NCBI RefSeq assembly: GCF_900111025.1
Contig: NZ_FOFN01000005.1
Span: 62,001-126,000, forward strand
From: Hyunsoonleella jejuensis
GTDB taxonomy: Bacteria > Bacteroidota > Bacteroidia > Flavobacteriales > Flavobacteriaceae
Direction: 5' to 3'
DNA length: 64,000 nucleotides
The position numbers and the translations under genes are program-made. Under the pieces are notes generated by a model. The model saw only the letters and a list, made by a program, of their open reading frames with translations, was not told the origin of the DNA and did no database searches. Positions 44,913 to 53,506 of the stretch are shown here, in pieces. Numbering within the stretch: the first letter of the stretch is position 1; each line of letters begins with the position of its first letter.

Positions 44913-47627
44913 ATGCTCAGGAAGCTATTTTTTTTAATACTGTTTGTCTGCACCATAAATTATACTTTTTGTCAGACTGAAATTATTGGAATTCTAATTA
45001 ATACTGAAAAACTGCCTATTGAATTTGCTTCAGTAGCACTTTTAAATCCTAAAGACTCTACTTTGGTCAATTATACGATTACGGACGATAAAGGTTTTTT
45101 TAGAATTATAGAACCTAAACAAACTACGGTTGTGTTTCAAGCTTCTTCAATGGGATTCAAACAATTCTACAGAACCATTAAACTGGAAGGAGAAATCATT
45201 GACTTAAAATCGATAATATTAAAAGATGATATAAACGCTCTGGACGAGATAATGATTTCTGCTGTTATCCCCATCCAAATTAAACAGGACACAGTAGCAT
45301 ATAATGCAAGTTCGTTTAAAGTGAACTCCGATGACACCTTGGAATCTCTTCTTGAAAAACTACCCAATGTAGAAATTGATTCGGATGGAAAAGTTATAGC
45401 GCAAGGTGAACAAGTTACTAGAATATTTGTAGATGGTAAGGAATTTTTTGGAGGTGACCCTGCCATTGTACTAAAAAATTTATCAGCCGACGCTATCTCT
45501 AAAGTTGAAGTTATTGACAAAAAAAGTGATGAAGCAGAATTGACAGGTGTTGACGATGGAAACAAACAAGTAATCATCAACTTTTCACTTAAAAAAAATA
45601 GAAAAAATCAGGGTTTTGGCAAATTCTCGATAGGCTCTGGTTTAGACAGTCGCTATTTTAGCAATCTAAACTATAACCGCTTTAATTCTAAAACCCAAAT
45701 ATCGGTTGTTGGGAAATTCAACAATATAAATGTTACAGGCTCTAACATTAAGGGATTTTTAGAAAACGCTAACGGTATTGGCGACGACTCAGACGATGAA
45801 GTAAACAGTTTTGAAAACAATAGAAGTTTAAGTGGATTTTTAACTACTGGAGTTACTGGAATTCATGTTGGTCATGAATTCAAAAAAAAGCAATCGTTAA
45901 ATACAGACTATTTTTATAATTATCTTAATAACAAAGGACTATCATTAGTTAACCGTATTAATTTTGCTAGTAGAAATAACTTCAATTTTAATTCTGATAA
46001 TAATTTCGATAACACCACAAGCAACCATAATTTCAATTTTAACTATGAAGACAAATCGCATAAAACGCACACGATAAGAATAACAGGTTCCATTAATTCA
46101 GACGATCGAAAAAATTTGCTAGACAGACAGGGTAGGTTTATAAACGACATGGACGAACTTATAACTACCAATACTTTAGATCTAGAAACTAATAACGAGA
46201 GACACCGCGCAAATATTTCAGCGAATTTCTATAAACGGCTACAAAAAAGAGGCAGAAATTTTAATGTTGGGGTTAACGTTAGATTTAATAATAGAATTTT
46301 AGACAATAGCCAAAACACACTTATAACTCGAAATATAGGGCAGCCTGACGAAAGACAAACCGAACGTTTTACATATAGAGATGAAGACACCGAAAACACT
46401 CAACTTATATACCATGTTAATTATTCTGAACCTCTTTGGGCAAATAATTATTTGAAAATAAGAGGTATGGTACGTAATTTAAATGATGTTGAGAATGCAT
46501 TTCAATTAAGAAATAACATTGACAATAACGATGAAGAAATTTTCAACTTTAAATTCGAAAATACTGAAAGACGCTTTCAAACTAGAATTTTACACAACTA
46601 CAGTAAGGACAAGTGGTTTTTATCTTATGGTACCGAATTAGAAGAATTAAATAGAATTTTTGGCGCCGAGGGAGAATTACCCATACGTAAAACTCAATTT
46701 TACTTTAACCCTTTGGCTACTATTCAATACAAACCTAAGCGTGGCATAAAACATAGATTTGCCTACAGGAGGCAAATAAGAAGCCCGAGGTCTCAACAGA
46801 TTACTACAGTAGTTAATAATTTAAATCCCTTTTTTATAAGAAAAGGAAATCCAAATTTGAAAACGGAAAAAACGGACATATTCGCTTTAAATACTGTTAT
46901 AAATAGCTTTAAATCTTCTTTAAATTTTTATTCAAAAATTGAGTTTCAGTATGTAAGAGATGCTATTGTTTCTAATGTTGTGATTGACGAGGATTTTGTA
47001 CGAAACAGAACTTATGATAACGTTAAAAATACAAAACGTCTTAATACTACAGTAAGTTTTAGTAAAAAAATAAAAAAATTAGGAATTCGTTATACTCTAA
47101 AAAATGTAAATACATACGCAACAAGCAATGCTGTAGTGAATTTAGAATTGAACGATGTAACTTCAGAAGATTATTTGTTTAGTCTTACATTTGAAAATTC
47201 CAATAAAACTAATTTTGACATAAAAACTGGCGCCTCAATCAATGTCAATAACACAGCTTTTTCCTTAGTTGATGACCTAGACCGGCAATTTTCTCGCCAG
47301 CAATATTTTGCAGCATTTGATTTTGATATAACTGCACAACTAAATCTGAGTACACAATTAGATTATTTTATTTTTAAAGATAATCGGTTTAACAGTAATC
47401 AAGAATTACCTATATGGAATGCTGCATTATCATATTCTTTTTCAAGAAATAATATTCTAAAAATATTATTAATTGATATTTTAGATAAAAATGTGGATAT
47501 TTTTCGCCGAAGTACCGTAAACTATTTTGAAGAAACTACAACTGAAAGTTTAGGGCGTTACGTTATTTTAAGCTATACATATAAATTAAATGGAGGCAAA
47601 AAACAGGAAAGAAACAAGAAGAGTTAG
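44913..47627 (+). CDS. TonB-dependent-receptor-like outer-membrane beta-barrel protein
   Basis: A 904-residue outer-membrane protein. Signal peptide about 1-20; a carboxypeptidase-D-like domain (about 23-105) with IEFASVALLNPKDSTLVNY; a plug-like region (about 125-235) with TLESLLEKLPNVEIDSDGKV, GEQVTRIFVDGKEFFGGDP and SKVEVIDKKSDEAELTG; then a long barrel rich in Asn and Asp turns, matching the outer-membrane beta-barrel family 3 type. There is no SusD partner, and the end (TYKLNGGKKQERNKKS) lacks the usual terminal aromatic residue. Transported substrate unknown. Stands alone downstream of groEL and converges with the DUF2200 gene. Confidence 0.85.
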   Translation: MLRKLFFLILFVCTINYTFCQTEIIGILINTEKLPIEFASVALLNPKDSTLVNYTITDDKGFFRIIEPKQTTVVFQASSMGFKQFYRTIKLEGEIIDLKSIILKDDINALDEIMISAVIPIQIKQDTVAYNASSFKVNSDDTLESLLEKLPNVEIDSDGKVIAQGEQVTRIFVDGKEFFGGDPAIVLKNLSADAISKVEVIDKKSDEAELTGVDDGNKQVIINFSLKKNRKNQGFGKFSIGSGLDSRYFSNLNYNRFNSKTQISVVGKFNNINVTGSNIKGFLENANGIGDDSDDEVNSFENNRSLSGFLTTGVTGIHVGHEFKKKQSLNTDYFYNYLNNKGLSLVNRINFASRNNFNFNSDNNFDNTTSNHNFNFNYEDKSHKTHTIRITGSINSDDRKNLLDRQGRFINDMDELITTNTLDLETNNERHRANISANFYKRLQKRGRNFNVGVNVRFNNRILDNSQNTLITRNIGQPDERQTERFTYRDEDTENTQLIYHVNYSEPLWANNYLKIRGMVRNLNDVENAFQLRNNIDNNDEEIFNFKFENTERRFQTRILHNYSKDKWFLSYGTELEELNRIFGAEGELPIRKTQFYFNPLATIQYKPKRGIKHRFAYRRQIRSPRSQQITTVVNNLNPFFIRKGNPNLKTEKTDIFALNTVINSFKSSLNFYSKIEFQYVRDAIVSNVVIDEDFVRNRTYDNVKNTKRLNTTVSFSKKIKKLGIRYTLKNVNTYATSNAVVNLELNDVTSEDYLFSLTFENSNKTNFDIKTGASINVNNTAFSLVDDLDRQFSRQQYFAAFDFDITAQLNLSTQLDYFIFKDNRFNSNQELPIWNAALSYSFSRNNILKILLIDILDKNVDIFRRSTVNYFEETTTESLGRYVILSYTYKLNGGKKQERNKKS

Positions 47628-47636
47628 TATTTAAAT

Positions 47637-48002
47637 TCAACCTGCTCGCAAAATCTTTTCCATTTTTCTTCCTTTAGCCAATTCATCAACCAACTTATCT
47701 AAGTAACGGCATTTTTTTGTTAATTCGTTATCAATTTCTTCAATGCGATAGCCACAAATAACGCCTTTAATTAATTCAGCATTTGGATTAATTTCGGCCT
47801 CATCAAAAAATTCTTCAAAAGTTACGTTTCGGCCTATTAGCTCTTGGATTTTGTTCTCATCAAAACCAGTTAACCATTCAATTACCTTATGCAACTCTTC
47901 TTTAGTTCTTCCCTTTTTCTCTACTTTTGTTACATAGTGGGGATAGACTGAAAAGAACTTCATTGTTCTTATGCGCTCATTATGTTCTGGTGTTGTTATC
48001 AT
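47637..48002 (-). CDS. DUF2200 family protein
   Basis: A 121-residue cytoplasmic protein, starting at the ATG at 48002 (a TTG two codons upstream is also open). The family pattern is clear: HNERIRTMKFFSVYPHYVTKVEKKGRTKEELHKVIEWLTGF near the start, NVTFEEFFDEAEINPN in the middle and ICGYRIEEIDNELTKKCRYLDKLVDELAKGRKMEKILR at the end. Function unknown in the family. It lies 10 bases downstream of the GIY-YIG-like gene and may share its transcript. Confidence 0.85.
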   Translation of the reverse strand: MITTPEHNERIRTMKFFSVYPHYVTKVEKKGRTKEELHKVIEWLTGFDENKIQELIGRNVTFEEFFDEAEINPNAELIKGVICGYRIEEIDNELTKKCRYLDKLVDELAKGRKMEKILRAG

Positions 48003-48017
48003 ATTCAAAGTTTTTAG

Positions 48018-48368
48018 TTAGTTATACCAAACCGCGTAACCTTTTCTTCTTAATTCCAAAGCTAAAATTTGTTCCATTTTTAGAGCTTCTTGTCTTGATA
48101 CCATAGGAGCTATATGATTGTACAAACTAGGTCTTAGATACGAACCATATTTTTCAACAATATTAGAAGCTATTTTATAGCCTTTTTTATTTGTATGACC
48201 AGTTTTATGTTGTAAGAATCGCTCTTTAGGTGTTTTACTCGTCATACCAACATACAAACATTCTAGCACACCATTAAACTGCGGATTAGCCAATCGAAAC
48301 TTGGTGTTTTCTGTAAAAACACGTTTTTTTAATTCTATAACATAAATACGGTATTCGGTTTTGGGCAT
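48018..48368 (-). CDS. GIY-YIG-like nuclease-domain protein
   Basis: A 116-residue protein in which the GIY-YIG fold can be traced. The first strand is YRIYVIEL (Tyr9-Val-Ile taking the GIY place), the second LYVGMTSKTPKERFLQH with Tyr39-Val-Gly in the YIG place, catalytic-type Arg50, a candidate His54, and Glu99 in ALKMEQILALELRRKGY. About 25 residues separate the two tyrosine strands, longer than in canonical members. Both signature halves have Val or Ile substitutions, so activity is uncertain. Such short single-domain proteins in bacteria are usually uncharacterised, sometimes UvrC-related. Co-directional with DUF2200 and the HMA protein. Confidence 0.65.
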   Translation of the reverse strand: MPKTEYRIYVIELKKRVFTENTKFRLANPQFNGVLECLYVGMTSKTPKERFLQHKTGHTNKKGYKIASNIVEKYGSYLRPSLYNHIAPMVSRQEALKMEQILALELRRKGYAVWYN

Positions 48369-48388
48369 TATTTGCTTAGAACACTAAA

Positions 48389-48754
48389 TTAAGATTTATC
48401 CTTTTGATCGTGCGCGCCTTTCACTTCTTCATCACGATACTTACAACACCCATGCACTTTAGCATAAGCCTGGTCAGTAGCTTTGGCGTTTTTTGTATCA
48501 TGGCCGGCAGCTAAAACTTCATGTTCTATAGTATTTAAGTCTGTTTTACGTTCATCAAAAATTAATTTCAACTCGTGCGTATCTATATTCCAGTCGGCCC
48601 ATTTTACCCCTTTGGTATTTAAGCATGCTTTTTCTATTCGTGCTTTACACATGCCACAAATACCATCAACTTCCATAGAAGCTTTAGCGTTTTTATTTTG
48701 GGCAAAGGTTGTTGTGCCGATTAGCATTAATACTATTATTACTGTATTTTTCAT
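48389..48754 (-). CDS. Exported heavy-metal-associated (HMA) domain protein
   Basis: Start set at ATG 48754, which gives a normal signal peptide (MKNTVIIVLMLIGTTTFAQ); a longer open frame begins 36 bases upstream. The 121-residue product has an HMA ferredoxin-like domain (about 24-100) with the copper-type motif GICGMCKARIEKACL (CxxC) and GVKWADWNIDT after strand 2. The tail carries VHGCCKYRDEEVKG, a second Cys pair, and a charged end. Probably a periplasmic metal-binding protein, copper being the usual ligand of CxxC HMA domains. It lies 108 bases downstream of the TonB receptor of the same metal set. Confidence 0.82.
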   Translation of the reverse strand: MKNTVIIVLMLIGTTTFAQNKNAKASMEVDGICGMCKARIEKACLNTKGVKWADWNIDTHELKLIFDERKTDLNTIEHEVLAAGHDTKNAKATDQAYAKVHGCCKYRDEEVKGAHDQKDKS

Positions 48755-48862
48755 GTTCTTTATTTTTTTTAAGATGCTTTGATTGCGCATAGCGCGACAT
48801 CTTGATTGTTACTTCTTTTAAATTATGAGATGCTGAAATAACCTCAGCATGACTACGTTGAT

Positions 48863-51100
48863 TTATTTTATACTATAGCGTAAGCCTGCATAATACATAC
48901 TTCCAAAAATAGGACCATATACAAAGGTAGAATCAAAATTCGCACCAAACGGATCTTCCGACCCGAGAATTGGGTTCGGCTGTCTAACGTTGGTAATATT
49001 TTCACCACCTAAATATACTTCAAATTTTGGAGAAAACACTTTAGTGATTTGCGCATTTAAAGTCGCTATGGTCGGTGTACGCTCTGGCAATTGAAACTGC
49101 GATGGATTAGTAACTGTTGAGGCGTACCGCTGGTCGCTCAACCAATTGTACGTGGCATCAAACTTCCATTGTGCACCGTTTTTCTTTTGCTTAGTTTCAT
49201 ATCCTGCATTAGCAAATATCCTGTGCTTTGGCGTTAATGGCCTTTCTAAGCGCCCAGAAGTATAATCAGTTTGCACATCATAAAATTTATATGCCATTCG
49301 CAGGTCAACGCCTTCAAAAGGATTATAATTTAATTCCGCTTGGAAACTATTTGCAAAGCTCTTCCCATCAAGATTATAAAAATTAATTTCTTGAGGATTT
49401 TCCCAATCAACAACTACTTGATTCTTGAAATCGGTCTTATAATAATCTAAAGTGATATCTGCTTTTCGTCCAAAAAGATTAAACCCTTGGAGATAAGACA
49501 CCCCATAATTCCATGCAATTTCAGGGTCTAAGCCATAGATATTTCCACCTGAATTCAACACATTAATTTTTCTTGAAGTAGAAAATAGCTGTTGATTCTC
49601 TGCAAAAATATTAGCACTTCTCTTTCCCCTTCCAAAGGAGGCCCTAAAAGCAGATTTACTCCAAGGCGAATAACGCACATGTAGGCGAGGCGTAATAAAA
49701 GTTCCCAATAAATTATGGTAATCTACACGTAAACCTGCAGTGATATTAAACAATTCTAAATTATCGTGGCTATACTCAAAAAAAGCACCAACAGCGTTTT
49801 CGGTTCTTTCATAATCTGTAGTATTTACAAACTCATTGTAATGGTCGTAAGTATAGCTAACTCCTGTTTTAATTTTGTGACGTGAGTCGCTAATTATAGA
49901 ATTGTAAATAGCGTTAGTGTACAAACTATTATGGGTTATATCATAAGTGTTTAGCCCAAAATAAGACTCTTGTTTATGGCTACTAAACGCTGTTTGCACA
50001 CCAAAACTTTGCCATGGCACTTCTGGATTTATATAACCGAATTTTGCAGAAACTTCATAACGTTTAGTATCAATTTCGCTCCCCCAACTATTCATAGTTA
50101 GTCTATCGGTGTCAGGATTAAAATTTAATTCTCCTGTTTGTTTTTCATCATTTAAAAATTTCAAATTTATAAAACTTACAAAACCTTTTTGATTATCAAT
50201 GTATTGCCAACGGTTCATAAGATTGATTTGATTAAACAAAGGCATATCTAAAAAACCATCATCATTTACATCATGCTTCCTGTTTTGCGTGTTACCGTGT
50301 ATGTACAAACCTGTATGCCATCTATCACTTACTTTGGTATTAATATGTGTATTAAGCTCTAACCGCTCACTCGTAGCAGCGTATAGGTTTACAAATAGTT
50401 TATCGTCTGTTGAAGGTTTTACCAATTCTGTATTGATTTGTCCCGCAATACTTTCAAAACCGTTAACAACACTCCCTGCACCTTTGGTTATTTGAATACT
50501 TTCTACCCAAGTTCCTGGAATAAAACTCAGCCCATATGCCTGCGACGCTCCTCGAATGGATGGAATATTTTCAGTTGAAATCAATATGTACGGACTTGTT
50601 AAACCTAACATTTTAATTTGTCGCGTTCCTGAAATAGCATCAGCGAAATTTACGTCTATAGACGGGTTGGTCTCAAAACTTTCTGAAAGGTTACAACAAG
50701 CCGCTTTAAGCAATTCATCACTGCTTACTGTTATAATATTTTGAGATGCTAAATAAGACTTTGCGGTGGTTTGCTTTCTTGAAGTTATTATAACCTCATC
50801 TAAATCATCATTAGATTTTAGATAATGACGTATAAATTTTGGCGCATTAATCGTTATCGTATCGGTTTTGTATCCTACATAACTTACTATCAATTTTTTA
50901 AATTCTTCAGTATAAGGAATAGTAAACGTTCCGTCGATATCAGTAACGGTTCCAACTTCGGTATTTAGCCAGTACACATTCGCTCCTGCTAAACCAATAT
51001 CTTGTGTTGTATTATTTGCTTCCATTATTTTTCCAGATATTTTCTCTTGTGAAAATCCGAATAAAGGCAGTAGTAAAATTAAAACTATAAATTGTTTCAT
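48863..51100 (-). CDS. TonB-dependent receptor of the HMA-linked metal locus
   Basis: Start chosen at 51100 (MKQFIVLILLLPLFGFSQ signal peptide); the frame is open a further 84 bases without signal-like sequence. Mature protein: carboxypeptidase-D-like domain (about 22-100), plug (about 110-240) with VSSDELLKAACCNLSESFETN, FADAISGTRQIKMLGLTSPYIL and GAGSVVNGFESIAGQINTEL, then the barrel, ending with YYAGLRYSIK. The adjacent Cys pair in the plug (AACCNLSESFETN) is unusual and recurs, as I recall, in flavobacterial receptors next to HMA genes. The neighbouring HMA, MauE-like and HYC_CC_PP genes point to a metal, probably copper, or its complex as substrate; direction of transport is inferred as uptake from the TonB class. 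Confidence 0.87.
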   Translation of the reverse strand: MKQFIVLILLLPLFGFSQEKISGKIMEANNTTQDIGLAGANVYWLNTEVGTVTDIDGTFTIPYTEEFKKLIVSYVGYKTDTITINAPKFIRHYLKSNDDLDEVIITSRKQTTAKSYLASQNIITVSSDELLKAACCNLSESFETNPSIDVNFADAISGTRQIKMLGLTSPYILISTENIPSIRGASQAYGLSFIPGTWVESIQITKGAGSVVNGFESIAGQINTELVKPSTDDKLFVNLYAATSERLELNTHINTKVSDRWHTGLYIHGNTQNRKHDVNDDGFLDMPLFNQINLMNRWQYIDNQKGFVSFINLKFLNDEKQTGELNFNPDTDRLTMNSWGSEIDTKRYEVSAKFGYINPEVPWQSFGVQTAFSSHKQESYFGLNTYDITHNSLYTNAIYNSIISDSRHKIKTGVSYTYDHYNEFVNTTDYERTENAVGAFFEYSHDNLELFNITAGLRVDYHNLLGTFITPRLHVRYSPWSKSAFRASFGRGKRSANIFAENQQLFSTSRKINVLNSGGNIYGLDPEIAWNYGVSYLQGFNLFGRKADITLDYYKTDFKNQVVVDWENPQEINFYNLDGKSFANSFQAELNYNPFEGVDLRMAYKFYDVQTDYTSGRLERPLTPKHRIFANAGYETKQKKNGAQWKFDATYNWLSDQRYASTVTNPSQFQLPERTPTIATLNAQITKVFSPKFEVYLGGENITNVRQPNPILGSEDPFGANFDSTFVYGPIFGSMYYAGLRYSIK

Positions 51101-51209
51101 GGTATGTCTATTATCTGGTCGAGTCATTTCTTTCTTTGAAAAATTATATCGAAAACCTTTTAGGTTTTTGACACAATTCCGCAAAAAACAGCATCACTCG
51201 AAGTGATAT

Positions 51210-51932
51210 TTATTTGTATAAGTTAATTAGCATAATAATTGCCATCACAATCATAATACTGTTTTCAATAAAAGTTGCTTTGGTCATGGGGAGTTTTAAA
51301 GCAGTTCCCAAACAGGCACATTGGATGGATTTTTTATCTATCAGCGTTTTAGTGACGCCTATAGTGGTAATCCCTAGAATCACAAGGGTTACTGCCAAAG
51401 CAATTGGAATTTCTATTCGCATTAAAAATAAAAGACCGAGCACCACTTCAATAAACGGATAAATCCATCCATAAACGGGCACAACTTTAGCTAGTGGATC
51501 GTACATTCTAAAAGATTCTGGGAATCCTTTTAAATCCAATAACTTAAAAAAACTGAAGACAATATAAAACAAGCCCATAAAATCGAGCATAAAACCATTG
51601 CCGTCCCACGGTTTTATATTTAATAAAATAGAGGCTATAGTAATGTAGCCAAATATTAAAAACAATGGAAACAGCTGTTGTAAATCGCTTTTATCTTCAA
51701 CCCTAACTTCCGGAGCGTTATTGAAAATATTCTTCTCTGAAATGCTGTATTTATCAGAAAGCGTATTTTGTAATATGTTGATTGAAATGTGTTCAGACAT
51801 TTCAATGGTTGCCTCAGATGTTTCTAAGTTAACCGAAGCATTTGACACTTCTGGAAGTGCATTCAAAGCGTCTTCCACAGAAGCTTTGCATCCGTTACAG
51901 GTCATGCCTGTAACTGTATATGTATGTTTCAT
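51210..51932 (-). CDS. HMA-domain / MauE-like membrane protein
   Basis: A fusion of 240 residues. Residues 1-67 are a cytoplasmic-type HMA domain (TYTVTGMTCNGCKASVEDAL, metal-binding Cys12 and Cys15). A short linker (about 68-85) is followed by four hydrophobic helices (about 88-105, 116-135, 150-185, 215-238) of the MauE/DoxX-like family, with the internal IQCACLGTALKLP motif characteristic of MauE members. MauE proteins in amine dehydrogenase maturation are linked to disulfide or redox handling; here a role in metal insertion, reduction or delivery is inferred. It lies between the HYC_CC_PP gene and the receptor on the minus strand. Low confidence on the reaction. Confidence 0.8.
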   Translation of the reverse strand: MKHTYTVTGMTCNGCKASVEDALNALPEVSNASVNLETSEATIEMSEHISINILQNTLSDKYSISEKNIFNNAPEVRVEDKSDLQQLFPLFLIFGYITIASILLNIKPWDGNGFMLDFMGLFYIVFSFFKLLDLKGFPESFRMYDPLAKVVPVYGWIYPFIEVVLGLLFLMRIEIPIALAVTLVILGITTIGVTKTLIDKKSIQCACLGTALKLPMTKATFIENSIMIVMAIIMLINLYK

Positions 51933-52009
51933 GATATTTTTTTAATTTATAAAATTTTGAATAACTAATAGCTTCTGAAACACGTTCAGAATGACAAAAC
52001 TTTACAAAA

Positions 52010-52408
52010 TCAAATCAAGAATACTTGGTCTAGTATCTGAATATCGTAAACCAAATTTGGAGGTGAATAATCTTTGTGAGGAATAATTGGTTTAGGCAAG
52101 CTTTCAAAACCATGGATGTAGGACTGTATAAAAGCTACCAAGAACTGTTGCTGTTCTATATCTAAATCTTCAAAAGAAGGACTTTTTAATTCATCCTGTC
52201 CTTCCACTACATCTACTTCATCCTTACAGCAGGTTTTCTTTTGCACCATTTCCATAGATTCCATGCCGCATTTTTCAGCTTCCGTGAATAAAGAAACATC
52301 TACTAGGGTTTCACCACAGTAGTGTTTTTCAACAGTAAAGGATACCGTTGAGAACAACACCAAAAGTGCCATACTCACCGAAAATACTTTATGTAATAGT
52401 TGCTGCAT
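52010..52408 (-). CDS. HYC_CC_PP family protein
   Basis: Small exported or membrane-anchored protein with the diagnostic three motifs: His-Tyr-Cys (HYC, near residue 30), adjacent cysteines (KTCCKDE, near 61) and Pro-Pro (YSPPNL, near 117). The ATG at 52408 is used; a GTG three bases earlier is also possible. An N-terminal hydrophobic helix (about 9-27) serves as signal or anchor. The pattern of His and Cys pairs suggests metal binding, and it leads the HMA-MauE-receptor-HMA set. Function is undefined in the family. Confidence 0.85.
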   Translation of the reverse strand: MQQLLHKVFSVSMALLVLFSTVSFTVEKHYCGETLVDVSLFTEAEKCGMESMEMVQKKTCCKDEVDVVEGQDELKSPSFEDLDIEQQQFLVAFIQSYIHGFESLPKPIIPHKDYSPPNLVYDIQILDQVFLI

Positions 52409-52468
52409 CACTTTGCAAAATTACAAAAATCGAGACACTTGGGTTTAACTTTATCAAACCATTAACAC

Positions 52469-52897
52469 TCACTTAGTGATTTTATGATAATAAAATGCTG
52501 GTAACAACAAGATTAAAAGCAATGGCTGAATTAAAAACCTACGGATGTTAAAGAACAAATAATACTCCTCCTGTTTTGGGTTGGTTATAAAGTATAAAAA
52601 AAGTAACATCAAAATAATAAATGCAATACCATAGACCATAGCGGAAAACTTAATGATACTTACTTCTTTAAATACAACATATAAAATCCCTAAAGAAATT
52701 GCACTATTTAAAGCATAACGTAATGCTGTAAAACCTACTAACTTAACAACCTCTCGTCTGGGACTATCTAAATACAAATAATCATTCTGAAAAAACGTCA
52801 AATAAGGATCGTAAAACAAGGTATCTTCGAAAAAGCGTATCAAAATCAATAGCCCAAATAAGACTACAAGCAATATGTATGTTATAGGTTTAGACAT
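52469..52897 (-). CDS. Exosortase F system-associated protein
   Basis: A 142-residue membrane protein with about four helices (7-24, 58-78, 85-108, 118-137) and the family's charged middle, LDSPRREVVKLVGFTALRYALNSAIS. It overlaps the end of xrtF by 8 bases. The pair is a known flavobacterial arrangement in which the partner accompanies exosortase F; its function is not established. No recognised PEP-CTERM-like target is next to it. Firm by sequence and context. Confidence 0.85.
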   Translation of the reverse strand: MSKPITYILLVVLFGLLILIRFFEDTLFYDPYLTFFQNDYLYLDSPRREVVKLVGFTALRYALNSAISLGILYVVFKEVSIIKFSAMVYGIAFIILMLLFLYFITNPKQEEYYLFFNIRRFLIQPLLLILLLPAFYYHKITK

Positions 52898-53441
52898 GTT
52901 TTTGTTTTAATTTAGAAAATCTATTTACCCAAAACACCCAAAGTAAAAATACCATACCGTAAATAATTGCTGGAAACACAACGGTATGCAATACATCCTC
53001 GTATTCTGGATAATGGTATAAGCCCATAGCCAACAGTACGATTCTAATAAGGTTTACGGCATAAACCAAAACGCTTCCAGAGAGAATATAGAAAAACGTT
53101 GTTTTTAAATTCCCTGAAAATGCTACGATAAACGACAGAAACAAAATAATAACACTTACAGCATTACAACCCTCTATAATCCGCGCCAAATACCTGTCGT
53201 TAACCAACAGTTTCATAGAAGCTTCTTTGGGATGTGGTAATACTTTGGCATCATAGCCTAATGTATCTAAAACCGCCTCGCTTTGTCTGGCTACCAAGTT
53301 GGTTAAGTAATCTGGATAATACATGGAACCATCAGAAAATTGTAAATAAAACTTATAACAAACGGTTAAAATAATATACACCAACAAAAATGTAAGAATG
53401 AATTTTATAACCGATTTGTATTTTATAATAAGTGCCTTCAA
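52890..53441 (-). CDS. xrtF: Exosortase family protein XrtF
   Basis: Integral-membrane cysteine protease-transpeptidase of the exosortase family. The 183 residues contain about five helices and the catalytic triad in family order: Cys92 in IIEGCNAVSVIIL, Arg133 in VNLIRIVLLAM, and His152 in VLHTVVFPAI. The periplasmic loop between helix 1 and helix 2 (LQFSDGSMYYPDYLTN...) is as expected. It is first of the pair with its associated protein and is divergent from the GAF gene across 65 bases. Its substrates should bear a C-terminal sorting signal but none is evident in this window. Confidence 0.9.
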   Translation of the reverse strand: MKALIIKYKSVIKFILTFLLVYIILTVCYKFYLQFSDGSMYYPDYLTNLVARQSEAVLDTLGYDAKVLPHPKEASMKLLVNDRYLARIIEGCNAVSVIILFLSFIVAFSGNLKTTFFYILSGSVLVYAVNLIRIVLLAMGLYHYPEYEDVLHTVVFPAIIYGMVFLLWVFWVNRFSKLKQKHV

Positions 53442-53480
53442 CTATTCTCAAAATGAATTCCGAAATTACACCTTTTTAAA

Positions 53481-53488
53481 TACTTTTG
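53481..53488 (+). promoter_or_regulatory. Putative -7 element of the GAF gene
   Basis: TACTTTTG followed by C lies 18 bases upstream of the ATG at 53507 and fits the -7 consensus, but no TTG is found at the -33 distance. An in-frame TTG at 53486 sits inside this element and is therefore unlikely to be a start codon. Confidence 0.45.
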
Positions 53489-53506
53489 CCAAAACTTTAT
53501 GCAGAT

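Noticed and set aside
52409-52423. Leaderless promoter for the HYC_CC_PP gene
   Set aside because: TAATTTTG on the minus strand ends a few bases before the start codon, but no TTG lies at the -33 distance. Co-transcription from xrtF is at least as likely.
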